The translations under genes and the position numbers were made by a program. The notes beneath the pieces are model-generated. The model did no database searches and had not been told where the DNA came from. It saw only the letters and a program-made list of their open reading frames with translations. From contig CANRMA010000002.1 in NCBI GenBank assembly GCA_947631625.1, positions 62,001-126,000 on the forward strand: a stretch of 64,000 nucleotides of DNA, read 5' to 3'. Positions 51,833-59,847 of this stretch are shown here, one piece after another; position 1 is the stretch's first letter, and every line of letters starts with the position of its first letter. The stretch is from an uncultured Lachnospiraceae bacterium (lineage in GTDB: Bacteria > Bacillota > Clostridia > Lachnospirales > Lachnospiraceae).

Positions 51833-53194
51833 ATGAGAAAAAAACAGAAGCGGGAGATATTGGAGATCCTGCATACGCTTGCCGCGGCGCATGAGGCGGT
51901 GAAAGTCTCCGCTGACAGGGGAGACATCCGGGAAGCCCGTGACGTCCTGACACAATGCCAGCAGGCCGCCGTCGCAGTGGGCGCCAGCATTGAGCAGACC
52001 GAGGGCGAGGGGCATACAGCGGTCTCATGCCTTGAAGGATACTGCGAGACGCTGTTCCGCATATATGAGTCATTGGAGTCGGGCGGCTGCAGCGCAAATA
52101 AGGCATGCCGGATGCTGCAAAAACAGCTTGTAAAAATCGAGAACATTGTAAAAAATGACATAAGTGTCAGAAAAGAAGCCGTTTTCTTCCCGTACAAGGC
52201 AAGCATGTGGGATTCACTGGAAAGCGTGTATCTGGCATTGAAGGAAGATCCGGGATATGACGCTTACTGCGTGCCGATCCCGTATTTTGAGCTGAACCCC
52301 GATCACAGTTTCGGGGAGATGCGCTATGAAGGGGATCAGTATCCCAAAGGCATAGAAGTCACTGACTGGCAGGGATATGGATTTGAAGAAAGGATGCCGG
52401 ATGAGATCTATATCCATAACGGATATGACGAGTGCAACCTTGTCACAAGCGTCCACCCGCGCTTTTATTCAAGCAACCTGAAAAAATATACGGACATGCT
52501 TGTGTATATCCCCTATTTTGTCCTGGGTGAGATCGAGCCTGACGATCAGGCGGCGGTCGACTCCATGAAGCATTTCATATGGGTGCCGGGCGTTATTTAT
52601 GCGGATAAGGTGATCGTCCAGTCTGAAAAGATGAAGCAGATCTATGTGAACGAATACATAAAGGCGGCAAAAGAAAGCGGCCTGAGGGGCGAGCATCTGG
52701 ACAGGAGATATCTGGAACGGAAGATCAGCGGCGCGGGTTCGCCGAAACTGGAACGGGCGCGGCGTATCAGGAAAGAAGAACTTGACATACCGCAGGAATG
52801 GCGGAAGATCATACAAAAACCTGACGGCGCGGACAAAAAGATCATTTTTTATAACACGAGCATAAATGCGCTCCTGGAGCACGGGGATAAGATGCTGGAG
52901 AAAATGGAACGCGCCTTTGCGATATTTAAGGAGCACAAAGATGACGTGGCGCTTCTGTGGCGTCCCCATCCGCTGATCCCGTCAACGATCCGGGCCATGC
53001 GCCCGCAGCTCTGGGCGGGATACGTAAGGATCGTTGAGAGATACATACGGGAAGGCTGGGGCATTTATGATGACAGCGCGGACATTGACCGCGCGGTGGT
53101 ATTGAGCGACGCCTATTACGGCGACGGGAGCAGCGTCGTGCAGTTGTGCAGGGAGCGCGGGATGCCGGTCATGATACAGAATGTGGATGTATGA
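51833..53194 (+). CDS. CDP-glycerol glycerophosphotransferase-like protein, first gene of surface-glycan locus
   Basis: A 453-residue protein. The N-terminal ~110 residues are helical (REILEILHTLAAAHEAVKVS). The rest resembles the TagB/TagF (PF04464-type) fold: VFFPYKASMWDSLESVYLAL, PDEIYIHNGYDECN, VHPRFYSSNLKKYTDMLVYI, LLWRPHPLIPSTIRAM and the terminal LSDAYYGDGSSVVQLCRERG, equivalent to the nucleotide-contact TDYSS region. It could transfer a polyol phosphate or a related group; the reaction is unproven. ATG 51833 has a weak GGGAGA site. It is the first gene past the invertible segment and GC-richer than the later glycan genes. Confidence 0.7.
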   Translation: MRKKQKREILEILHTLAAAHEAVKVSADRGDIREARDVLTQCQQAAVAVGASIEQTEGEGHTAVSCLEGYCETLFRIYESLESGGCSANKACRMLQKQLVKIENIVKNDISVRKEAVFFPYKASMWDSLESVYLALKEDPGYDAYCVPIPYFELNPDHSFGEMRYEGDQYPKGIEVTDWQGYGFEERMPDEIYIHNGYDECNLVTSVHPRFYSSNLKKYTDMLVYIPYFVLGEIEPDDQAAVDSMKHFIWVPGVIYADKVIVQSEKMKQIYVNEYIKAAKESGLRGEHLDRRYLERKISGAGSPKLERARRIRKEELDIPQEWRKIIQKPDGADKKIIFYNTSINALLEHGDKMLEKMERAFAIFKEHKDDVALLWRPHPLIPSTIRAMRPQLWAGYVRIVERYIREGWGIYDDSADIDRAVVLSDAYYGDGSSVVQLCRERGMPVMIQNVDV

Positions 53195-53222
53195 AGATGC
53201 GGACATATGGGGATGCAGGCGC

Positions 53223-54650
53223 ATGAAGACAGATGAGATCATTACCAAAACAGCCGCGCTCTACAGCGGGCCGCTGCCGGATGAGACGATGGAGTCCCTC
53301 CGGGGGATCGCCCGGGACTACTGCAAGGTAAAAAATTATGTGTACGGGCGCTATTCCGGCGTTGCAAACGTAAACCGTCTGACGCCAGTATATACCGTTT
53401 TAAACGAGATGCGGCACTGCGGGCTCAGACAGCAGCTCGGTCTGCCGGCGGTGTATTATGAACTCGCCGTTTCCGAGGCGGTCGGAGATATCAAAGGCAT
53501 GTGGGGCGTCCTCAGGAACAGGCTCCGTGAGCTGATAAGTGAAAATGAGAATCTAAGCGTAGAAGACCGGCTGTATCTTAGGACCGTTTTGAAAATAAAC
53601 AGCGTGTTTGCGGCGGTATTGAACCGTCAGGAGTATGAAATGCCTGACAAGGCAAAAGATATGGAGCTTGATGTCAAAAGGCTGAACAACCTGCTCTGCA
53701 GGTTGGTAAGACGGCATCTGAAGACTCCGTCGCAGCAAAAAAACGACTTTTTTACAGTGTCTACAAACGGATACAGGTCGGATGAGAAGGGACTGTATCT
53801 GACAGGCCGGACGCCGCGCAGACGCATCTTTATCCCCGTCAAAGGGATCGGGGGAGCGGACAGACAGCTTAGGATCATCCTCCGGGAAAACAGCGTAAGG
53901 ATTACGTTTCCGGTTGATGCGGCGGCAAGAAAACGGGAGGATTACACCAATACGGTCTATGCATATATCGGTTACGGAGACATGCTGACGCTTTCCAACG
54001 GAAACGTATACGGAAAGGGGCTTGGCAGCCTGGTCACTCCGGAGACGGAGCGGCTTTCGGAGAAAAATAACGAGCGCGGCAGGATCTATGCCGCATACCG
54101 TAAGAAGGCCGGACGATATAAAACGGCAGAAGAAAGGAACATTGAAAGACCTGCGGGAAATGATTTTGCCGCAGCAAAAGAAACGCCGGACGAGAGTTTA
54201 AAAAAGAGACTGGAAGAAAACAACCTGGGAAGGAAAAAATACGATGAACAGAAACGCCGGGCGAGGGAAAAGACGCAGAATTTCATCAATGCGGAATTAA
54301 ACCGCATGTTCCGCGAGGAAAAGCCTGAAAGGATCGTGATCACAAGACCCGTAACGAAGGACCGGGCAAAAAATCATTCCAAAGCGTTCAACAGGAAAAC
54401 GTCAAGAAACTTCCGCGGTTATATCCGGGATCAGATCGCATTTAAATGCCGTCTGAATGCGGTGGAAATGACAGAGATCAGTTCCAAAGGAACGGGGAGC
54501 ATATGTTCAAACTGCGGAAACGAGGGAAAGCGCGTGAAAGAAGGATTTATCTGTGAGGCCTGCGGATACCGCAGTTCAACAGCGGTCAATTCAGCCAGGA
54601 ATATAGAGAGAATTGCAAAGACCGGGGGAATGAAACATAGGACGGAGTGA
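53223..54650 (+). CDS. TnpB/Cas12-like protein with all three RuvC catalytic acids replaced
   Basis: A 475-residue TnpB-family protein. The N-terminal helical part (ARDYCKVKNYVYGRYSG, QLGLPAVYYELAVSEAVGDI) and beta part (RRRIFIPVKGIGGADRQLRI) correspond to the REC/WED lobes. In the RuvC region the Asp of the usual GxDxG motif is Tyr248 (YAYIGYGDMLTLSNG), the Glu of the IVxEDL motif is Thr374 (RIVITRPVTKD), and the late Asp of DxNAAxNI is Ala454 (STAVNSARNIE). The zinc ribbon Cys428/431/444/447 is intact. It should bind guide RNA and DNA but not cut. No TnpA and no transposon ends are visible, so it may be a domesticated regulator. An acquired but simply decayed gene is less likely because the frame is open and conserved-looking. 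Confidence 0.8.
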   Translation: MKTDEIITKTAALYSGPLPDETMESLRGIARDYCKVKNYVYGRYSGVANVNRLTPVYTVLNEMRHCGLRQQLGLPAVYYELAVSEAVGDIKGMWGVLRNRLRELISENENLSVEDRLYLRTVLKINSVFAAVLNRQEYEMPDKAKDMELDVKRLNNLLCRLVRRHLKTPSQQKNDFFTVSTNGYRSDEKGLYLTGRTPRRRIFIPVKGIGGADRQLRIILRENSVRITFPVDAAARKREDYTNTVYAYIGYGDMLTLSNGNVYGKGLGSLVTPETERLSEKNNERGRIYAAYRKKAGRYKTAEERNIERPAGNDFAAAKETPDESLKKRLEENNLGRKKYDEQKRRAREKTQNFINAELNRMFREEKPERIVITRPVTKDRAKNHSKAFNRKTSRNFRGYIRDQIAFKCRLNAVEMTEISSKGTGSICSNCGNEGKRVKEGFICEACGYRSSTAVNSARNIERIAKTGGMKHRTE

Positions 54651-55020
54651 AAAGCGCCTTGGGAGATAATTATGGAATAGATAAAAATGAGATAGAAAAT
54701 GAAGAAAATCCATGTCGTGGTGAAAATACCGTGGAATCATGAAAAAGCAAAGTTGGGAAGAAATGAGATAAAACTGCATGCCCTGAGAATGAACGGGAGA
54801 ACCGTTTGAACGGCCGGGCCGTATCGCAGGAAACAGCGTTTATGATATAAGCGGATGGGAAACTGTCCGGACGGCGTTATCAGGGATCTTCGAGATCCTG
54901 CTTGTACGCCAGGACCGCGGCTTTATGCGGAGCGAACTGCGTCAAAGGTGTGAAGGATGCCTTTTGCGCGGAGGCGGGATAGCCAAGCTAATTCTTATGA
55001 TGATGGAAAAGAAATATTTA
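54651..55020 (+). ncRNA. GC-rich structured non-coding stretch, candidate guide RNA of the TnpB-like protein
   Basis: About 370 bp without a plausible gene directly after the TnpB-like stop, the position of omega/guide RNAs in TnpB loci. It holds nested hairpins: GGCGT...ACGCC enclosing a stem of nine-base arm CAGGGATCT and AGATCCTG around TCG (~54868-54914), then CCGC/GCGG, and CCGTT-TG-AACGG. Its high GC ends abruptly near 54990. Boundaries, strand and guide segment are not determined. Confidence 0.45.
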
Positions 55021-55078
55021 TATTATGGTCATGTTGAAGGTGGTTATGCATGAACAAATTTAGTATTGGAGAAAAATA

Positions 55079-56176
55079 ATGGCTATAAAAAATACGGATT
55101 CACTAAATTTCGAAGCTGTAGTGAAGTGGAGTGACGAGATTGCATATGCAGCAAGTAGTGAATATAATGCGCTTTTTAAAGTTTTTCTATCAAGTGGAGA
55201 TACTGAATATCTCCAGATGTTTCCAGATGAGAAACCAAATGGTGTAAGACTATTTACAATGGCTGTTAGTTATGGTGGAAAAATATATTTTGTTCCAGCA
55301 TCGGCGAATCATATTGCGGTATATGAGCCTGATAAAAATAATTTATATAATCTGCAGATAGAAGCAATAGACCGAGGCAAAGATCCTTATTACAAAATAA
55401 ATGCAAAGTTTAATGGTGGCATGGTTATTGGTAAGTATATATATATGACACCATGTACTTATCCCGGATTTATAAGGATAAATTCTGATAATGATACTAT
55501 AGAGTATTACAGTGATTGGGTTGGTGATGGAAATTATGTGTTTAGGAAAGTACCATTGCTAGATGAAAACATGATTTACCTGCCAAGTACGATTAATAAT
55601 AGGATTCTTAAAATTGATACAAATACTTGTAACGGACAGCTGTTTAGTATAGGCGCCACAAAAGGTGGTTGGTGGAGTATGTGTAAGCAATGCGATAACT
55701 ATTGGTTCGCACCACAGATTCCGGGACCAATAGTTAGATGGGATACAAAGAAAAATACTTTTAAAGAATTTGACAATTATCCTGATGGTTTTGATGGTAG
55801 GGATTTTTATTTTACAAAAATTTTTCAACATGGTAATCAAATTGTATTAATACCAGCAAAAGCTAATATGGGTATTATTTTGAACGTTGAAACTGGAGAT
55901 ATGACACCATTGTTTTTGACAAAATACAATAAAGAATCGGTGACAAGAATATGTTTTGAAATGGATAAATGTGTTTATTTAAGTGTCTCAAAAGGAAGTG
56001 AAGTACAGTATGTAAAATTAAACATTAAGGATTTGTCCATGGAAAGTTTTGCATTTAGATGTTCAAAAAATATAGATAAGTTGAACCATGATATTTTATT
56101 AAATTTTATGAAGATAAAAACTGCTATAAAAGAAAAAAGATATTTTTATCTGAATGATTTTTTAATGGGGTTGTAA
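55079..56176 (+). CDS. Beta-propeller-like protein of the glycan cluster
   Basis: A 365-residue soluble protein built of repeated strand blocks: MAVSYGGKIYFVPASANHIA, GGMVIGKYIYMTPCTYPGFI, DENMIYLPSTINNRILKIDT, NYWFAPQIPGPIVRWDTKKN and HGNQIVLIPAKANMGIILNV. The pattern (Y/I)(Y/W)F.P.....I...D recurs about six times, suggesting a six- or seven-bladed propeller. No signal peptide is visible. Such domains in glycosylation loci may be binding platforms. GGAGA precedes the ATG. It begins the AT-rich part of the cluster. Confidence 0.6.
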   Translation: MAIKNTDSLNFEAVVKWSDEIAYAASSEYNALFKVFLSSGDTEYLQMFPDEKPNGVRLFTMAVSYGGKIYFVPASANHIAVYEPDKNNLYNLQIEAIDRGKDPYYKINAKFNGGMVIGKYIYMTPCTYPGFIRINSDNDTIEYYSDWVGDGNYVFRKVPLLDENMIYLPSTINNRILKIDTNTCNGQLFSIGATKGGWWSMCKQCDNYWFAPQIPGPIVRWDTKKNTFKEFDNYPDGFDGRDFYFTKIFQHGNQIVLIPAKANMGIILNVETGDMTPLFLTKYNKESVTRICFEMDKCVYLSVSKGSEVQYVKLNIKDLSMESFAFRCSKNIDKLNHDILLNFMKIKTAIKEKRYFYLNDFLMGL

Positions 56177-56186
56177 AGAAATTTTT

Positions 56187-57683
56187 ATGATTTTAAGAGT
56201 TGGCCTGCCTAAAAGAATTACTATAGAGAAATTAAACAGATGTGGGGGAAAATATGATATCTGTTGTATAGGGTGTGGTAAACGGTTGCATGAGATGCTA
56301 AAGACATATCAAGATGAGCCTTTTATCTTGAAAATTACGCATTTCATAGATAATAATGAAAAACTTTGGGGACAAAAGATTAGCATTGGAAATAAGAATT
56401 TTAATATTGAAAACAAGGAAATCTTAAATGAAGATAATGGAAAGAAGAAGCTTCTTTTGATTACATCTGATGCAGTTTTTTCAATATATCAATCGATTAA
56501 AAGAGAAATCTGTGCAAATAAGGATTTGTGTTATGTATATCCCTGTTTTTACAGAAATACAACGCCGATGCTTTTAAAACTGTTATCCGGTTTTATAAAT
56601 AATAGAAGGCTTTTATTTTATGCGGGAACTGAACCGCACGAAAATGCTGATGCAATAGTGGAATATTTATATCAGGAATATCATGGTAAGAAATTCAAGC
56701 TTGTTTATTTGGGTGATTCGTCTGAAAAAACAAAAAATAATGTTATACAAATAGATAAGTCTTCGGTGCAAAAGAAAACCCCCATAAAAGAAGTGTTTAG
56801 ATATTGCTATTATTATGCCACATCTAAATATTTGTTTTATGAGAATGAAGCATTGAATAAAGTTTGTGACAGACAGATTTTGATTTATCTAAATCACGGA
56901 ACGATTCCCTTAAAGCAGGTGAGCGATGTCCTTAAGCAGCCGGAAGAACTTAGCTATGGTGTTTGTCCATCAGAGGGGTGCGCTGATATATATACGGAAC
57001 AGTACGGCATACCCAAAACAAAGCTGCTATATATGATGCCGGCGCGTGTGAATTATTTGTTTCGGGACAATGTAACAGTTCCGTGGAAAAAACCTGAAGA
57101 GAAGTTGATATTATGGCTTCCGACATTTCGTCAATTGGAAGGCTCGATACGGAAGGATTCTGTTGAAGAAAATCCTTTGGAGTTGATTCGTACTGATCGG
57201 GAATGGCTAATGTTGGATAAGCTGTTAAATAATACAAAGCAGAGATTGGTAATAAAAAAACATCCCAGAGAAAAAATAGAATTTTCTATATTAAGTTATT
57301 GCACTAACATTAATATCATAACAGAAAACGACCTGAAAAATAGCGGTCTGCTGTTGCATCAAGTGTTGGCTCAAACTGATGCATTGATCACGGATTATTC
57401 CGGAATTGCTTTTGAGTTTATGTTGTTAAACAGACCTATAGGTTATGTTGTAAGTGATATGCAGGAATATATAAGAGGATTTGCAGTTGAAAACCCGTTG
57501 GATTATATGCCGGGTACTAAGATAAATAGTCTGAATGAAATGCTTATGTATATAAGTGATGTATCTGAGTCTGTTGACATATACAAGACAGAACGTGCTG
57601 AATTAGTTAAGAAATTATTTCAAAGTAGGGCTTATAAAAATGGTGCCAAAGAATTAATAGAATACATAGAAAGGAAAATATAA
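56187..57683 (+). CDS. CDP-glycerol glycerophosphotransferase family protein (TagB/TagF-like)
   Basis: A 498-residue peripheral membrane-type transferase. The N-terminal third resembles a nucleotide-binding fold (YDICCIGCGKRLHEML). The C-terminal GT-B-like half has the diagnostic segments YLNHGTIPLKQV, KLILWLPTFRQLEGS, RLVIKKHPRE and TDALITDYSGIAFEFMLLNR (CDP-glycerol contact). It likely adds glycerol phosphate to a wall or capsule glycan, using CDP-glycerol from the enzyme at 63750. It starts 10 bp after the propeller gene. Confidence 0.87.
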   Translation: MILRVGLPKRITIEKLNRCGGKYDICCIGCGKRLHEMLKTYQDEPFILKITHFIDNNEKLWGQKISIGNKNFNIENKEILNEDNGKKKLLLITSDAVFSIYQSIKREICANKDLCYVYPCFYRNTTPMLLKLLSGFINNRRLLFYAGTEPHENADAIVEYLYQEYHGKKFKLVYLGDSSEKTKNNVIQIDKSSVQKKTPIKEVFRYCYYYATSKYLFYENEALNKVCDRQILIYLNHGTIPLKQVSDVLKQPEELSYGVCPSEGCADIYTEQYGIPKTKLLYMMPARVNYLFRDNVTVPWKKPEEKLILWLPTFRQLEGSIRKDSVEENPLELIRTDREWLMLDKLLNNTKQRLVIKKHPREKIEFSILSYCTNINIITENDLKNSGLLLHQVLAQTDALITDYSGIAFEFMLLNRPIGYVVSDMQEYIRGFAVENPLDYMPGTKINSLNEMLMYISDVSESVDIYKTERAELVKKLFQSRAYKNGAKELIEYIERKI

Positions 57684-58640
57684 ATGGAGAGCTATATTAG
57701 GCATGCTCTGAAGTATTTAACAAAAGAATACAAGGATTTTGTTATATATCCATATGGTAAGTACGGTAAGCTGACAAAGCAAATTTTAAATGAAGAATAT
57801 GGTATTAAAGAAAATTATGTTGTTGATAATAATGTTCCTGTTGGTAATTATAATTTAGACGATGGTGGGAGTTATGAACTGCGAGATATCGCATACATGC
57901 GGGAAGACTATCAAAACAGAAATTTTCAGATATTGTTGGCAGTAGACCCTGCAAGGTGGAACACATCATTAGCTGTACATAGAGAGATTGATTTCGCAGA
58001 TATATCGCGCGTATCTGATATACTCAGTCGATCAACATTCTTTTGTCCATGGAATCATTTTGAGAAGGTAAGAACGCTTGATTGGCCTAAAATTTCATTG
58101 ATAGAGTGTGCTTCAAGAGAAATCTACAAAAATAATATCATTGGAGCGGTTGCTGAAGCCGGTGTGTTTCAGGGACAGACGGCAAGATTTATAAATTGCT
58201 TTTTTCCGGACAGAAAATTATATTTGTTTGATACCTTTGAAGGTTTTAATGAAAAAGATCAAATTCTGGATGATGATATGAATTTACATAATGAGAAATT
58301 GGATTTCACGGATACCTCGGTGGAATATGTGATGAGCAGAATGCATTATCCTAAGAATGTTATTATTAAGAAAGGATGGTTTCCGGAGTCCGCCCAAGAC
58401 GTTGATGACAGGTTCGCTTTTGTGCGGTTGGATATGGATCTGTATTCTCCTATATATAGTGGATTAGAGTTTTTTTATCCGAGAATGGCTAATGGTGGAT
58501 ACATAATAGTACATGATTGCAGGAGTAAAAATTTTGATGGAGCAAGAGCGGCATTAATCGATTTTTGTAAAAAATATAGTCTGGGCTATATGTGTGCGTC
58601 TGACAATCTGGGTAGCGCAATAATCTGTGTAGGTATGTAA
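57684..58640 (+). CDS. TylF/MycF-type SAM-dependent O-methyltransferase with N-terminal domain
   Basis: A 318-residue protein. Residues ~1-110 form a small nucleotide-fold domain (YPYGKYGKLTKQILNEEYGI) of the kind repeated in this cluster. The rest is TylF-like: VAEAGVFQGQTARFINCFFP (SAM motif), LYLFDTFEGFNEKD, VIIKKGWFPESAQDV, FVRLDMDLYSP (metal-binding Asp pair) and GGYIIVHDC. It likely methylates a sugar hydroxyl of the glycan. ATG 57684 directly follows the previous stop with an AAAGGAAA site. Confidence 0.85.
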   Translation: MESYIRHALKYLTKEYKDFVIYPYGKYGKLTKQILNEEYGIKENYVVDNNVPVGNYNLDDGGSYELRDIAYMREDYQNRNFQILLAVDPARWNTSLAVHREIDFADISRVSDILSRSTFFCPWNHFEKVRTLDWPKISLIECASREIYKNNIIGAVAEAGVFQGQTARFINCFFPDRKLYLFDTFEGFNEKDQILDDDMNLHNEKLDFTDTSVEYVMSRMHYPKNVIIKKGWFPESAQDVDDRFAFVRLDMDLYSPIYSGLEFFYPRMANGGYIIVHDCRSKNFDGARAALIDFCKKYSLGYMCASDNLGSAIICVGM

Positions 58641-58669
58641 GTGTAAAAGAAGAAAGGCAAAATATAGTT

Positions 58670-59810
58670 ATGTATATTAAGAAATATATTTTAGAAGAAG
58701 TAAGAAAGGATTTTGAGTCTATTGAGATGGCAAAAAGGCTTTGGATCTACGGGTACAGTAATCTTGGACGTAATGCCTTTAATAAACTGCATAGTATATG
58801 GCCGGAGAAAACACAAGGTATTATTGTTACGGAGAATGGTAAGAGGTCTTTGAGGTCAAATAAAAGTATTATAGAAATCGAGAAGGCTGATATAAGCAAT
58901 AGCGTTATTGTGATTGCAACAAATCCGTTATTTCATAGCGATATTATACATATGCTAAAGGAAAAACATGAAAATTACAGTGTGTATATATATGATGAAG
59001 TATTGGATGATTGGTTGAATGATAAATTAAAGCAAATTCCGTTGCTCGAAACAAAATTTCTGAGTGTATGTGTGGGACAGGCATGTAATTATAAATGTAA
59101 AGACTGTGCAAATTTTGCGCCTTTTGCCAAAAGAGAAAATTTACGATACGAAATAGATGCCATCAAAAAGGATTTGAAAAATATCATGCCGTATTTTTCT
59201 ATTATAGATACACTGCATATTCAGGGAGGTGAACCTTTTGTTTATTCAGATCTGTCGATGTTGATAGAGTATATTGGGGGGGGGGTATGGTAACAAAGTA
59301 AAAAATATCCAAATTGCTACAAATGGGTCTATAGTACCTTCAAAAGAAACCCTTGAAGCGTTGAGCAAAGAAAAGTGTACAGTTCGTATATCTGATTATA
59401 AAAAGGAAAATACGGAAAAAGTTCTGGTAGATAAACTTGAAGAATATGGAATTAAATATAAAAAGTATGATTTTGCAGGAATGAAAGGTGAATGGAATGA
59501 CAGCGGCGGAATGGATTATGTTAGTCCGGTTAATGAAGATATTTTTAGCAAGGTTTTAGAGTGTAGTTGGTGTATGTGCTATACAATGGAAAACGGTATA
59601 ATAGGGCGCTGCGCGCGAAGTATTCCGGCGCGGAGTCTGCAGAATATAGATATAAAAAGGGAAGATTATATAAATGTAAGAGAGCCAATAGATATAGTTG
59701 AAGTTTCTAAATATTTCATGTTTATTCATCCCATGGAAAGTTGTAAACATTGTAAGGGTTCTAATGGAGAACCAATTAAAGCAGCCGTTCAGATTGGTGA
59801 AGAGGAATGA
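58670..59810 (+). CDS. Radical SAM protein, reading frame broken at a G10 tract (phase-off)
   Basis: Two overlapping frames make one radical SAM enzyme of ~379 residues. The first ~120 residues are a nucleotide-fold domain (LWIYGYSNLGRNAFNKLHSI). The 4Fe-4S motif is CNYKCKDCANF (CxxxCxxC), followed by HIQGGEPFVYSDLSMLIEY and a Cys-rich C-terminus with additional cluster-type ligands (CSWCMCYT, CKHCKG). The frame breaks at ten G (59276-59285): ten G lead to TAA three codons later. Nine G would read IGGGYGNKVKNIQIATNGS and continue to 59810. It probably modifies the glycan or its donor. Confidence 0.82.
59276..59285. repeat. Poly-G tract (G10) in coding sequence
   Basis: Ten consecutive G inside the radical SAM gene. 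Loss of one G, or gain of two, restores the full frame. No other G run this long was noticed in the window. Confidence 0.9.
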
Positions 59811-59847
59811 TTAAAAAACACGGTTTTAGTACGGAGGAATGACAATA

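Noticed and set aside
51474-52106. 210-residue minus-strand frame across the right inverted repeat
   Set aside because: It arises from GC-rich third positions of the plus-strand genes, overlaps both of them and has no ribosome site.
50475-55020. Prophage or integrative element carried by the recombinase
   Set aside because: No phage, conjugation or excisionase genes and no direct att repeats were seen; the flanking sites are inverted, which favours inversion.
53223-55020. Active IS605/IS607-type transposon
   Set aside because: No tnpA gene or left-end element was seen, and the TnpB-like protein lacks its catalytic acids.
59274-59810. Separate gene starting at TTG 59274
   Set aside because: It has no ribosome site and begins inside the G tract; it is the continuation of the radical SAM frame.
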